NCBI GenBank assembly: GCA_947495795.1 | Contig: CANMAI010000002.1 | Coordinates: 310,001-374,000 of the forward strand | Source: an uncultured Paracoccaceae bacterium | Lineage (GTDB): Bacteria > Pseudomonadota > Alphaproteobacteria > Rhodobacterales > Rhodobacteraceae | Direction of reading: 5' to 3' | Length of the DNA stretch: 64,000 nt | In this document: positions 35,296 through 44,459 of the stretch, piece after piece | Layout of the letters: every line of letters starts with the position of its first letter | Position numbering within the stretch: position 1 is the first letter of the stretch | The notes under the pieces: generated by a model | Told to the model about the DNA's origin: nothing | Database searches by the model: none | What the model saw: the letters and a program-made list of their open reading frames with translations, nothing else | Position numbers and translations under genes: made by a program

Positions 35296-37383
35296 CTATT
35301 CGGCTGCCGTCAGCACGATGACAGGCTCCATGCCGTTCAGAACCTCATCGGAGAGATGGCATTTGACCTGATGGCCGGATTCAAGCGTGCGCATTGGAGG
35401 CACCTGATCCTCACATAAGCTGCCGGGAACACTGGCTTTTCTGGGGCATCGTGTCTGGAAGGGGCAGCCGGAGGGTGGGTTCATTGCGGAGGGAATATCG
35501 CCTTCGAGGACGACATGTTTCTTCTTCACGCTGGTATCGGCAATCGGCACAGCTGAGAGCAGGGCTTCGGTGTAGGGATGGTAGGGCGGTGCGAAGACCT
35601 GATCCGTCGTGCCCATCTCCACCACATGGCCGAGATACATCACCATCACCCGATCTGCGAGATAGCGCACGATGGAAAGATCGTGTGAAATGAAGAGCAT
35701 AGTGGTGCGACTCTCGCGCTGGATCTCCATCAGAAGATCCGTGACTGCGGCCTGAACCGAGACGTCGAGGGCGGAGACGGGCTCATCGGCCACCACCACT
35801 TTCGGGCCGCCTGCGAAAGCGCGGGCGATGCCGATGCGCTGCTTCTGACCACCGGAAAGCTGACGCGGCTTTCGTTTGGCAAATTCGCGGGGAAGTTTAA
35901 CGAGATCAAGGAGTTCGAGCATCTTTTCGGTTCGCTCGGCAGGTGTGTTTCCGATCTTGAACTTTTCCAGTACCCGAATGATCTGACCGCCGATCGTATG
36001 GCTGGGATTGAGCGTGTCAAAGGGGTTCTGGAAGACCATCTGGACGTCAGCGACGGTGCGGGTGTCGCGCTTTTCGATTTCCGTGTTGGCTATGTCCTTG
36101 TTTTCCAGGAGAACCTTGCCGTCTGTCGCCGTTTCCAAACCGAGCAGAACCTTGGCGAGCGTGGACTTGCCGCAACCGCTTTCGCCGACGATGGCAAGGG
36201 TCTCTGCCTCCCGCGCCTCAAAACTGAGCGTCTCGTTGGCTTTGACCACGCGCTTCTCACCGCCGGAAAAGAGAGCGGATGCAGACACTTCATAGTACTT
36301 CTTCAAGTCATCGACGCGGAGGACGACATCGCCTGCCTCTGTCTTGTCGGTATTGACGGATTGCGCGGGACCGGCCGTCCAGTCGATCTGCTCGAAGCGG
36401 AGACAGCGGCTGTCATGCCTGTCATCTCCGGCGATCGGCTTCATCGGGATCTCTCCCTTATCGCATTGACCTGCAACGAAATAATCGCAACGCGGGCCGA
36501 AATTGCAACCGGGTGGCCGTTCGTGCGGCAGGGGGAAATTGCCCGGGATTGCGATGAGGGGGCGGGTGTTCTTGTCGGCGCCGGGAAGCGGGATCGAGCG
36601 GAAGAGGCCTTGTGTGTATGGATGCCGCATCTTGTCGAAGACATCGGCGATGGAGCCTGTCTCCACCGCCTCGCCGGAATACATGACGCAGAGCCTGTCA
36701 CATGTTTCCAGAACCAGCCCGAGATTGTGGCTGATGAACAGCATGGATGTGCCGTATTTTTTGCCTAAGTCTTTGACAAGATCGACAATTCCGGCCTCGA
36801 CCGTTACGTCCAGAGCGGTTGTTGGTTCGTCAAGGATAAGGAGGCTGGGCTTGGACATCAGCGCCATGGCAATCACGATGCGCTGCTGCTGGCCGCCGGA
36901 AAGCTGGTGTGGGAAGGAGTTCAGCATCCGGGCGGGGTCGGGCAGACGAACGCTTTCCACCACTTCCAGCGCCAACTCGTAAGCCTTTGATTTATCCATA
37001 TTTTCATGGATCATCGGCACTTCCATCAACTGTTTGCCGATCTTCATGGCAGGGTTGAGGGAGGCCATTGGCTCCTGATAGATCATGGCAATCTCTGAGC
37101 CGCGGAGATCGCGTAGTTCCGCCTGACTCATCTCGTTCAACTCGCGGCCCTTGAACTTGATCGAGCCGCCGACGATTTTGCCATTCTTTCCAAGGTCTTG
37201 CATCACGCCGAGTGCGACCGTGCTTTTACCGCAACCGGATTCCCCAACAAGCCCCATGGCCTCGCCGGGCTGCACGACGCAGGAGAAATCCATCACGGCC
37301 GGGATCTCGCCTGCGCGGGTGAAGAAGGAAATCGAGAGATTTTCGATCTCCAGGATCGGGCCGTCATAATCCCACTTGGTCAT
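35296..37383 (-). CDS. Dipeptide/oligopeptide ABC transporter ATPase, DppD-DppF fusion
   Basis: This 695-residue protein contains two complete ABC ATPases that are separate subunits (DppD/OppD and DppF/OppF) in most bacteria. Domain 1 (~10-330) has Walker A GESGCGKSTVALG, signature LSGGQQQRIVIAMAL, Walker B LLILDEPTTALD and the oligopeptide C-terminal extension with Cys-rich PPGCNFGPRCDYFVAGQC. Domain 2 (~355-680) has GESGCGKSTLAKV, LSGGQKQRIGIARAF and a second extension PSGCPFQTRCPRKA; such Cys clusters bind an Fe-S centre in some homologues. It is the last gene of the operon SBP-permease-permease-ATPase on the minus strand. The substrate class is peptides or similar, judged by family only. 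Confidence 0.92.
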   Translation of the reverse strand: MTKWDYDGPILEIENLSISFFTRAGEIPAVMDFSCVVQPGEAMGLVGESGCGKSTVALGVMQDLGKNGKIVGGSIKFKGRELNEMSQAELRDLRGSEIAMIYQEPMASLNPAMKIGKQLMEVPMIHENMDKSKAYELALEVVESVRLPDPARMLNSFPHQLSGGQQQRIVIAMALMSKPSLLILDEPTTALDVTVEAGIVDLVKDLGKKYGTSMLFISHNLGLVLETCDRLCVMYSGEAVETGSIADVFDKMRHPYTQGLFRSIPLPGADKNTRPLIAIPGNFPLPHERPPGCNFGPRCDYFVAGQCDKGEIPMKPIAGDDRHDSRCLRFEQIDWTAGPAQSVNTDKTEAGDVVLRVDDLKKYYEVSASALFSGGEKRVVKANETLSFEAREAETLAIVGESGCGKSTLAKVLLGLETATDGKVLLENKDIANTEIEKRDTRTVADVQMVFQNPFDTLNPSHTIGGQIIRVLEKFKIGNTPAERTEKMLELLDLVKLPREFAKRKPRQLSGGQKQRIGIARAFAGGPKVVVADEPVSALDVSVQAAVTDLLMEIQRESRTTMLFISHDLSIVRYLADRVMVMYLGHVVEMGTTDQVFAPPYHPYTEALLSAVPIADTSVKKKHVVLEGDIPSAMNPPSGCPFQTRCPRKASVPGSLCEDQVPPMRTLESGHQVKCHLSDEVLNGMEPVIVLTAAE

Positions 37384-37450
37384 GACAGTGCTCCATTTTC
37401 AAAAGCTGGGTTTGGTATGGTTTTGGTACCGTTTAGGGAGTGCAACATGT

Positions 37451-38662
37451 TCAGTCCTTCAGGCTCTGCTCGCGCAGGCCATCGGCCAGCAGGTTGAGGC
37501 CAAGAACGAGCGACATTAGAGCCAAAGCCGGTGTAAGTGCCGCGATTATCGTGTGAGCCTTTGAGGCGACACCTGCCAATAGGAATGTCTGACGATTATC
37601 GCTGATGGTCAGGCCCCAATCGGCGCTTTCCGAGCTTACGCCTAGGCCAAAGAAGCCCAGTGTTCCAAGCAGGATGGTGACGTAGCCAATGCGCAAACAA
37701 AAATCGACAATAAGAGGACCGCGGGCGTTTGGCAGAATCTCCCAAAGCATGATGTACCATGATGTCTCACCCCTTGTTTGGGCTGCCGCAACATAATCCC
37801 GCGTTTTGATATCCATTGTTACACCACGGACGATGCGGAACACGGTGGGTGAGTTTACGAATACAACGGAGACGAAGATGTTGAGCATGTTCGGATCCAT
37901 CAAGCCGGACCAAAAACCAACGGGATCGACATCGAAGACCAACCCGAAATAGATCCAAAAGCCGACAACGGTTGTGACCAAAAGATATAGCCACATTTTT
38001 TGGGGTTGAGTGGAAAAGCGCGACGTGAACAGGACCAGCATGAAGATAATCGGAAAGAGAAAAAGGACCATCGCTATGGATTGCGGCAGCGTGAAGCCAA
38101 TTCCCCCGATTGAAAACAAGCTTTCTTTGGCAATCTCGGGCGTAACCAGCAAGAAGAAAAGCAGGATCACCGGGAATGCGAGAACAAGATTTGCAAGGAA
38201 TGACAGCGTTGTATCGCGCCAACCACCGATGAAGCCTGCCGGAAGGCCAAGTACGATGCCCATCATAAATGCAAAGAGTGTCGCAGCGGGAGCGATTGCC
38301 AGCACCGTCTGGGATCCGTAGATAACGCGAGAAAACACGTCCCTGCCAAGTTTATCTCCGCCAAGGAAGTAGGGTGTCTCCGCCTTCGGTTCTATTGCGC
38401 CTGGTACGGCCCAGCTCATGGTGACGCTGTTGGCGCTGGGATCGAATGGCGCAATCCAGTTGGCCAGAAGCGCCGTGACGATCCAGAACGCGATGATTGT
38501 AAAGCCAATAAAGCCGATTGTGCTGTCAAATAGCCTGCCGTACAGGCTGAGGTTTTTCTTGAACATGATCGAGAGGCCGATCACAATGATGAGGCACACA
38601 AAAACAGGCAGAAGCTGAAGCAAAATGCCTGAAACGATACCTGTAAGCCCTAGTGGTTCCAT
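37451..38662 (-). CDS. Dipeptide-type ABC transporter permease (DppC family)
   Basis: This 403-residue inner-membrane permease is ~100 residues longer than DppC. The N-terminus carries an extra TM (VFVCLIIVIGLSIMF, ~15-33) and the usual DppC TM1 region follows (FIGFTIIAFWIVTALLANWIAPFDP). The family's LGGDKLGRDVFSRVIYGSQTVL is present. The EAA loop near the C-terminus is YVAAAQTRGETSWYIMLWEILPNARGPLIVD. It contacts the fused ATPase. Long hydrophobic insertions between TMs (VLFLFPIIFMLVLF, LYLLVTTVVGFWIYF) suggest two extra helices in the core. It follows the DppB-type gene by 12 bases. Confidence 0.9.
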   Translation of the reverse strand: MEPLGLTGIVSGILLQLLPVFVCLIIVIGLSIMFKKNLSLYGRLFDSTIGFIGFTIIAFWIVTALLANWIAPFDPSANSVTMSWAVPGAIEPKAETPYFLGGDKLGRDVFSRVIYGSQTVLAIAPAATLFAFMMGIVLGLPAGFIGGWRDTTLSFLANLVLAFPVILLFFLLVTPEIAKESLFSIGGIGFTLPQSIAMVLFLFPIIFMLVLFTSRFSTQPQKMWLYLLVTTVVGFWIYFGLVFDVDPVGFWSGLMDPNMLNIFVSVVFVNSPTVFRIVRGVTMDIKTRDYVAAAQTRGETSWYIMLWEILPNARGPLIVDFCLRIGYVTILLGTLGFFGLGVSSESADWGLTISDNRQTFLLAGVASKAHTIIAALTPALALMSLVLGLNLLADGLREQSLKD

Positions 38663-38674
38663 AAATCCTGATCC

Positions 38675-39625
38675 TCAGCGAACGCGAATACGCGGGTTGA
38701 GATACACGTATCCAATGTCCGAGATTAGCTGTGTGGCGAGAACGACGACGACTGCGACAATCGAGCAGGACAGCAAGAGCTCGATATCGTTGTTGTTGGC
38801 AGCCTCCACCATCGTCCAGCCAAATCCCTTGTAGTTGAAGAGGGACTCGACAATGACAACGCCCGTCAACAGCCAGGGAAATTGCAGCATAATAACGGTA
38901 AAAGGGGCAATCAGCGCATTTCGGAGTGCGTGCTTGATAACGATTGTACGGAAACTGACTCCCTTGAGCCGGGCGGTGCGGATGTATTGCGCCGTCATCA
39001 CCTCGGCCATAGAAGCCCGTGTCATTCTCGCAATGTACCCCATCCCGTAGAGCGCCATTGTTAAAACGGGAAGTGTGAAATTCTCAAATGTTATTCCATT
39101 GGTTGCTGATGCGGCTGAGGCCTTGAACCATTTGAGTCCTCCAAAGCTTGTGGCAAACACGGATATGAAAATCACCCCAGAGACGTATTCAGGTGTGGCG
39201 GTTGAGAGAATGGAGACGCTGGACATACTTCGGTCCGTTATCGAACCCTCTCTCATCCCGGCAAGGATGCCTACGACCAACGCGCTGGGGACCATAACGA
39301 TCATAACCCAGAACATAAGTTTCCCGGTATAGCCGAGGCGTTTGGCAACCAATGGACCTACCTCTGTATCGAACACGGTGGAATGACCGAAATCACCAAC
39401 GACGACTCCTCCCAACCATTCGCCGTAGCGCACCAGAACAGGCCTTCGGTAGCCGTTCTTCTCCAGCCAGCTGGCGACCTGTTCGTCTGTCATCCGGTTG
39501 TTGGCCTGCTCTTTGGCGAGCTTTTCGAGGTTGGGCTCCAGATTGGTGAGGAAGAACACCACGAAGGTCAGGCAGATGGCGGTAAGGATCATCACGCCGG
39601 TGCGCTGCAGAATAAATGAGAGCAT
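38675..39625 (-). CDS. Dipeptide-type ABC transporter permease (DppB family)
   Basis: This 316-residue permease has six TMs. The N-terminus MLSFILQRTGVMILTAICLT is the DppB TM1. The large first loop holds RYGEWLGGVVVGDFGHSTVF, typical for DppB. The EAA loop is YIRTARLKGVSFRTIVIKHALRNALIAPFTV. It pairs with the DppC-type gene and sits between it and the binding-protein gene, 112 bases after the latter. Compositionally similar to its neighbours. Confidence 0.92.
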   Translation of the reverse strand: MLSFILQRTGVMILTAICLTFVVFFLTNLEPNLEKLAKEQANNRMTDEQVASWLEKNGYRRPVLVRYGEWLGGVVVGDFGHSTVFDTEVGPLVAKRLGYTGKLMFWVMIVMVPSALVVGILAGMREGSITDRSMSSVSILSTATPEYVSGVIFISVFATSFGGLKWFKASAASATNGITFENFTLPVLTMALYGMGYIARMTRASMAEVMTAQYIRTARLKGVSFRTIVIKHALRNALIAPFTVIMLQFPWLLTGVVIVESLFNYKGFGWTMVEAANNNDIELLLSCSIVAVVVVLATQLISDIGYVYLNPRIRVR

Positions 39626-39737
39626 GGTTTACGCCCCGCTTTCCGGTTGGTCAGAGAATGACTGGGAAGGGGTGGGGGCGGCTGAGGTGCCGCCCCGAAA
39701 GATATGGGAAGGGCCGATGATCTGGCCGCTCCCTTCC

Positions 39738-41393
39738 TTATGTGGCCATAGACCAGAGATCGTGGTGATGCTCGAAGGTCGGGTGCTGTTCCGCGCCGAC
39801 AACCTTGTCCGTCGTGTGCCGCCAGAGAGAGCGCCAGAAGGGCTGGATAATTACGCCGCTGTCCTGAAGGATCTGCTCGATCTCCTTCATCTGCTCGCGG
39901 CGTTTATCCGCATCGGCGATGGCGAGTGCTGCATTCAGCTTCTCGTCGAACTCGGGATTGTTATGCGCGGATTCGTTCCATGCCTCGCCGGAGCGGTAGG
40001 CGAGGGCGAGGATCTGCACGCCGAGCGGGCGCATGTTCCAGTTCGTGGTGGAGAAGGGGTATTTCGTCCAGTCGTTCCAGAAGGTGGCACCCGGCAGGAT
40101 CGTGCGCTTCACCTTGATGCCGGCATCGCGCATCTGGGCGGCGATGGCATCGGTGGAGGCACGGCGCCAGTCATCGTCGATCGAGATCAACTCGAACTCA
40201 TAATCCTGCATGCCTGCTTCCGTCAGGAGGGCCATCGCGGCCTCCGGATCGCGTTCCGGCATGCCGATATCGGCATATTCGGGGTGCATCGGGCCGACAT
40301 GGTGGTTTTGCGCCGTCTGGCCGAGGCCGTTGATGCCGAGTTCCAGAATGACGGAGTTATCAACAGAACGCTGGATAGCCTGACGCACGCGCTGATCTTC
40401 GTAGGGTTTCACGCCGTCCACCTCTGCCTCGGTGTTCATCCGGGCGACCACCGTCGCGGCGGTGACAGCCTCGGATTTCACGAGGCCGAGACTGTCGAGG
40501 ATCTCGACATATTCGCCGTTGGTCTGGTGGATGGCATCCACTTCCTCCGCCTCGAAAGCCGCGATGAAGGCTGACGGATCGGTGCCGTAGTCGATGTATT
40601 CAATACGGTCGAGCGGGACATCGCCGCCCCACCAGTTGTCCCGCTTGGTGAGTACCGATTTGACGCCAACCTCGATGTTGTCGATCATGTAGGGGCCGGT
40701 TCCGATTGGGTTCGCACTGAGGTCTGCGCCCGTCTCGTCAAATGTCGGGTGGACGAGGAGAGCGGGGTAATCGGTGAAGCCCGGGATCAGCGTGATATCT
40801 GCGGTTGGCAGGTTCAGCTTCACGGTGTGGCTGTCCACCTTCTCGATGACGCCCTCTGCAGCCTTGCCGGTTGCCTCGTCGATCATGCTGGCAACGCGCC
40901 CGGCCATTGAGTTGCCCTCGGCGTCTTTCTCGCACCAGCGGTTTAGGTTGTAGATCACATCATCGGCGGTGAAATCATCGCCGTTGGACCACTTTACACC
41001 CGTGCGAACGTTGAGCGTGTAGGTTTTGGCGTCGTCGGATACTTCCCAGGCTTCAAGCAGCCATGGCTCGAACGTGAAATCCTTGGTGTAGCGGACGAGG
41101 TTTTCGCAGAGGCCGCGGCCGACATTGCCCATTTCGGACCAATCGAAGATCCGCGGATCCTGCACGCGGCGCACTTCCATCTGCATCCGCAATGTGCCGC
41201 CGCCATGGCCATCTGCGCGGGCTGCCTTGGGCGCTGCGAGGCCGAGCAGGCCATATGCGCCTGCGGTTGTTGCACCGAGTGCCGTGGCCGTTGCGAGGAA
41301 CTCGCGGCGGTCCATTTTGCCACTGCGCGCTTCGTCTGCATACATCTCGACTGCGGAATGCAATGGCTTACCATTAATGGTTTCGTGGGTCAT
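39738..41393 (-). CDS. Dipeptide-type ABC transporter substrate-binding protein, Tat-exported
   Basis: The start is the ATG at 41393, with GGGAG seven bases upstream, although the frame is open a further 54 codons. The 551-residue SBP_bac_5-type protein has a twin-arginine signal ([20 protein letters not shown]) about 26-45 residues in, so it is folded before export. The mature N-terminus is [13 protein letters not shown]. Family features are [35 protein letters not shown] and [14 protein letters not shown]. Predicted lobes and length fit DppA/OppA-like proteins. The ligand cannot be inferred from context. It is first in the minus-strand operon. Confidence 0.9.
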   Translation of the reverse strand: MTHETINGKPLHSAVEMYADEARSGKMDRREFLATATALGATTAGAYGLLGLAAPKAARADGHGGGTLRMQMEVRRVQDPRIFDWSEMGNVGRGLCENLVRYTKDFTFEPWLLEAWEVSDDAKTYTLNVRTGVKWSNGDDFTADDVIYNLNRWCEKDAEGNSMAGRVASMIDEATGKAAEGVIEKVDSHTVKLNLPTADITLIPGFTDYPALLVHPTFDETGADLSANPIGTGPYMIDNIEVGVKSVLTKRDNWWGGDVPLDRIEYIDYGTDPSAFIAAFEAEEVDAIHQTNGEYVEILDSLGLVKSEAVTAATVVARMNTEAEVDGVKPYEDQRVRQAIQRSVDNSVILELGINGLGQTAQNHHVGPMHPEYADIGMPERDPEAAMALLTEAGMQDYEFELISIDDDWRRASTDAIAAQMRDAGIKVKRTILPGATFWNDWTKYPFSTTNWNMRPLGVQILALAYRSGEAWNESAHNNPEFDEKLNAALAIADADKRREQMKEIEQILQDSGVIIQPFWRSLWRHTTDKVVGAEQHPTFEHHHDLWSMAT

Positions 41394-41849
41394 AGAATAC
41401 TCCCTGCTGACCTGTTGCTTCGCGACGCTGTGGCGCGCAAAGAAATTATGAATGGCCCGTTTATTCGCGCCTTGGGCGGCATTGCACGCGATGAGGCGGC
41501 TGAGGTCAACCGGTTTGGAAGACAATTCGGTGCCTATTTCCGACATTTTTTGCAAGGATTGCGACCATTACGTTGCGACAAGGCTCCAGATGCTTAAAAC
41601 GTGGACTGACTTCGATTTTGTATCTCTGTTGAACAGTTGAATATATTTTAAGTTTAAAATTCTTTTGACGAAATGATGAGTTGTGCGGCATAGAGTTAAG
41701 AGAGGATTCCGGGCTGTGGGAAACAAAAGGGTGGGCTCGGGTTCGCGCAATTGCGAAGCGGGTGTCCTCGATGCCATCTGCCATGCGCTGAGTTGACAGA
41801 TAAAAGCAATGGGACACACCATTGCGGGATACCCAACAGGAGAGACCTG
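41394..41849. other. 456-base divergent intergenic region between two transporter operons
   Basis: Regulatory space between the peptide-type SBP (minus) and the Liv SBP (plus). It holds an unusually AT-rich block around 41600-41690 (ttgaatatattttaagttt), a likely place for one of the promoters. No convincing repeat, operator or gene was found. Frames of 60-130 codons on both strands lack ribosome sites and coding bias. Confidence 0.5.
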
Positions 41850-42998
41850 ATGAATATTAAATCGTTTGTGCTCGCTACAACGTTTGCAGCTTTGGCCGGG
41901 AGTGCCGGGGCAGATGGCCATGGCGGCAAGGTTAAGGTGGGCATGATCACCACGCTTTCGGGCGGCGGTGCGGGCCTTGGCATTGACGTACGGGATGGTT
42001 TCATGCTGGCGATAAAGCAATCGGGCAGCGATGCGATCGAGGTGGTGATCGAGGATGATCAGCGCAAACCCGATATCGCCGTGCAACTGGCCGACAAGAT
42101 GATCCAATCCGAGAAAGTGGATGTGCTGACAGGCATCATCTGGTCCAACCTTGCGATGGCCGTGGTGCCTTCAGCGACGGCGCAGGGCAAGTTCTACCTT
42201 TCGCCAAATGCGGGCCCTTCGATTTTGGCCGGCAAGGCGTGCCATCCGAATTATTTCAATGTGGCCTGGCAGAATGACGGTCTGCACGAAGCTGCAGGGG
42301 CGTATACAAATAGTGTGGGACTTGAGAAGAGTTTTATCCTCGCACCAAACTATCCTGCCGGGCAGGATGCGCTGACTGGCTACAAACGCCAGTTCGAGGG
42401 GGAGCTTGCGGGTGAGCTTTTCACCAAGCTGGGGCAGACAGATTATGCGGCCGAGATTGCCCAGATCCGCGCCTCGGATGCGGATAACGTCTTCTTCTTC
42501 CTGCCGGGGGGCATGGGGATCTCTTTCCTCAAGCAGTACGCGGACAGCGGTGTTGATCTGCCCATCGTGGGTCCGGCCTTCAGCTTCGATCAGGGTATTC
42601 TGCAGGCCGTGGGCGATGCGGCCATGGGCGTAAAGAACACTTCACAGTGGAACAAGGATCTCGACAACGCGGCCAACGCGGCGTTCGTGGAGAGCTTTCA
42701 GGCTGAGTATGGACGCTTGCCATCGCTTTATGCTTCGCAAGGTTTTGATACGGCAAACCTTCTGCTCAGCGCAGTGGCCAAGGCGGATGTGAACGATAAG
42801 GAGGCATTTCGTGCGGCGCTGAAGGAAGCAGATTTCGAGAGCACGCGCGGCGATTTTGCCTTTGGGCCGAACAATCACCCTGTGCAGGATATCTATGTGC
42901 GCGAGGTGATCAAGGAAGGTGATGTGTTCACCAACAAGATCATCGGCACGGCACTGGAAGGGCACGGCGACGTTTATGCCGCCGAATGCCAGATGTAA
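41850..42998 (+). CDS. Liv-type ABC transporter substrate-binding protein
   Basis: This 382-residue periplasmic protein of the Peripla_BP_6 (LivJ/LivK) family starts at the ATG at 41850, with AGGAGAG upstream. The signal peptide is residues 1-~20; the mature N-terminus is ADGHGGKVKVGMITTLSGGGAGLG, where the last part is the family strand-loop. Further conserved parts are VIEDDQRKPDIAVQLADKMI, KACHPNYFNVAWQND and SQGFDTANLLLSAV. Ligand may be branched-chain amino acids or, as in many such systems, aromatic acids; the sequence does not decide. The permease genes follow, but a gene on the opposite strand lies between. Confidence 0.88.
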   Translation: MNIKSFVLATTFAALAGSAGADGHGGKVKVGMITTLSGGGAGLGIDVRDGFMLAIKQSGSDAIEVVIEDDQRKPDIAVQLADKMIQSEKVDVLTGIIWSNLAMAVVPSATAQGKFYLSPNAGPSILAGKACHPNYFNVAWQNDGLHEAAGAYTNSVGLEKSFILAPNYPAGQDALTGYKRQFEGELAGELFTKLGQTDYAAEIAQIRASDADNVFFFLPGGMGISFLKQYADSGVDLPIVGPAFSFDQGILQAVGDAAMGVKNTSQWNKDLDNAANAAFVESFQAEYGRLPSLYASQGFDTANLLLSAVAKADVNDKEAFRAALKEADFESTRGDFAFGPNNHPVQDIYVREVIKEGDVFTNKIIGTALEGHGDVYAAECQM

Positions 42999-42999
42999 G

Positions 43000-43497
43000 C
43001 TAGCCGAGTTGGAAACGCTTCACGACGCGATCCATCGGCGTGCCGTCTTTCAGCGGCACGCCCGCAACGATGGAATGATCGCGAAACCCCATTTTTGTGT
43101 AATAGGCAAGGCCAGGCACATTATCGGCGCGGATCTTGGCATTGATTGTTGCGAGCCCCTTAGTGGTGGCATTGGCTGTCGTGGCAGCAAAAAGCGCTGT
43201 GCCGATGCCACGCACCAGCGGGGTTTGGCGTGCGAATGTGGCGATGTCCGCCATGTCTTCGGGCAATTCGGGGTTCTGGTCGAGCGACTGAAATCCGGCG
43301 ATTTTTCCGTCACTATCCACAGCGACGTGGCAGCAAAAGAGCCGGGGGCCCTCGACATACCAGCTTGTGAGCTGTTCCAAGGTGAGCAGATCCTCGAAAG
43401 CGGTTGTGCCGCCGATGGTGATGATCTCGTTCAAGATGGCCAGCATCTCGGGCGCATCTCTGGCGGTGGCAGGGCGGATATCGGCAAGGCTGGGCAT
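43000..43497 (-). CDS. GNAT-family N-acetyltransferase
   Basis: This 165-residue protein resembles the phosphinothricin/methionine-sulfoximine acetyltransferase branch. It has the N-terminal IRPATARDAPEMLAILNEII, and the acetyl-CoA-binding segment is LVRGIGTALFAATTANATTKGLATINAKI (a Q/RxxGxG/A-like loop with GIGTAL). NVPGLAYYTKMGFRDH is the usual GNAT beta5-alpha4 region. Substrate unknown. It is encoded on the opposite strand in the middle of the Liv operon, starting 41 bases before livH and ending one base after the SBP stop, so it should be expressed independently. Confidence 0.88.
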   Translation of the reverse strand: MPSLADIRPATARDAPEMLAILNEIITIGGTTAFEDLLTLEQLTSWYVEGPRLFCCHVAVDSDGKIAGFQSLDQNPELPEDMADIATFARQTPLVRGIGTALFAATTANATTKGLATINAKIRADNVPGLAYYTKMGFRDHSIVAGVPLKDGTPMDRVVKRFQLG

Positions 43498-43538
43498 GGG
43501 CTTCCTGTTTTTGCGCAGGTTTGCGGGGCGGCGGCCTG

Positions 43539-44459
43539 ATGTCCACCCTTCTTTTGGCAGAGCAGATCCTGAACGGGCTCCAATTCGGGGTGATGCTGTT
43601 CCTGATGGCGGCGGGGCTGACGCTGGTGTTTGGCGTGATGGGCTTGATCAACCTCGCACATGGCTCGCTCTATATGGTCGGCGCTTTTGCAGCGGCGGCG
43701 GTGGCGGGGTGGAGCGGCTCTTTTCTTCTGGCATTGGTTGCAGCACTTTCTGCGGCAGCGGCGGCGGGCGCGCTGGTGGAGGTACTGGTGATACGAAGGC
43801 TTTATGCGCGGGATCATCTGGATCAGGTGCTGGCGACATTCGCGCTGATCCTGATCTTCTCGGAAGGGACGCGTTGGCTCTTTGGTTCCTTTCCGCTCTT
43901 TCTCGATATACCAGATGCGCTTTCCGGCCCGATTTCGTTGCCGGGCGGCATCCAGTATCCGCTCTACCGGCTGGCGCTGATCGGGATCGGGCTTGCGGTG
44001 GCGCTTGGGCTTTTTCTCCTGATCTCCCGCACGCGGCTCGGCATTCAGATCCGGGCGGGTGAGAATGATAGGGAGATGATTGCAGCGCTCGGGGTGGATA
44101 TCTCGCGGCTTTACACTGTGGTTTTCGCGCTTGGTGCAGCACTCGCAGGGCTGGCGGGCGCGCTGGTGGGGGCGATCCAATCGGTGCAGGTGGGGATGGG
44201 TGAGCCTGTGCTGATCCTGGCCTTCGTGGTGATCGTGATTGGCGGTATCGGTTCCATCAAGGGTGCACTGATCGGAGCGTTGCTGGTGGGGATGACGGAT
44301 ACTCTGGGTGGCGTTCTGCTGCCTGAGTTTTTCAAGCTCTTCATGGAGACATCGGCGGCCACATCCAGCGGCTCCGCGCTCGCTTCGATGCTGATCTACA
44401 TTCTCATGGCACTTGTGCTGTTCTGGCGGCCGCAGGGGTTGTTCGGAGGCGCACAATGA
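43539..44459 (+). CDS. livH: Branched-chain amino acid-type ABC permease (LivH family)
   Basis: The start is placed at the ATG at 43539 (frame open six codons earlier), giving 306 residues. The N-terminus LLLAEQILNGLQFGVMLFLM with AAGLTLVFGVMGLINLAHGSLYMVGAF is the LivH signature, and GIQIRAGENDREMIAALGVD with GGIGSIKGALIGALLVGMTD is the C-terminal EAA-like region. Eight TMs predicted. Its stop overlaps the livM start (ATGA), and the Liv operon continues livM-livG-livF. Separated from its SBP by the antisense GNAT gene. Confidence 0.92.
   Translation: MSTLLLAEQILNGLQFGVMLFLMAAGLTLVFGVMGLINLAHGSLYMVGAFAAAAVAGWSGSFLLALVAALSAAAAAGALVEVLVIRRLYARDHLDQVLATFALILIFSEGTRWLFGSFPLFLDIPDALSGPISLPGGIQYPLYRLALIGIGLAVALGLFLLISRTRLGIQIRAGENDREMIAALGVDISRLYTVVFALGAALAGLAGALVGAIQSVQVGMGEPVLILAFVVIVIGGIGSIKGALIGALLVGMTDTLGGVLLPEFFKLFMETSAATSSGSALASMLIYILMALVLFWRPQGLFGGAQ

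Noticed and set aside
39498-40574. 358-codon plus-strand open frame across the peptide-type SBP and permease
   Set aside because: Spans the 3' end of one real gene and part of another in the wrong strand, with no recognisable protein pattern.
41452-41640. 62-codon plus-strand frame in the divergent region before the Liv SBP
   Set aside because: Lacks a ribosome site and lies in promoter-like AT-rich DNA; the overlapping frames on both strands show no coding bias.
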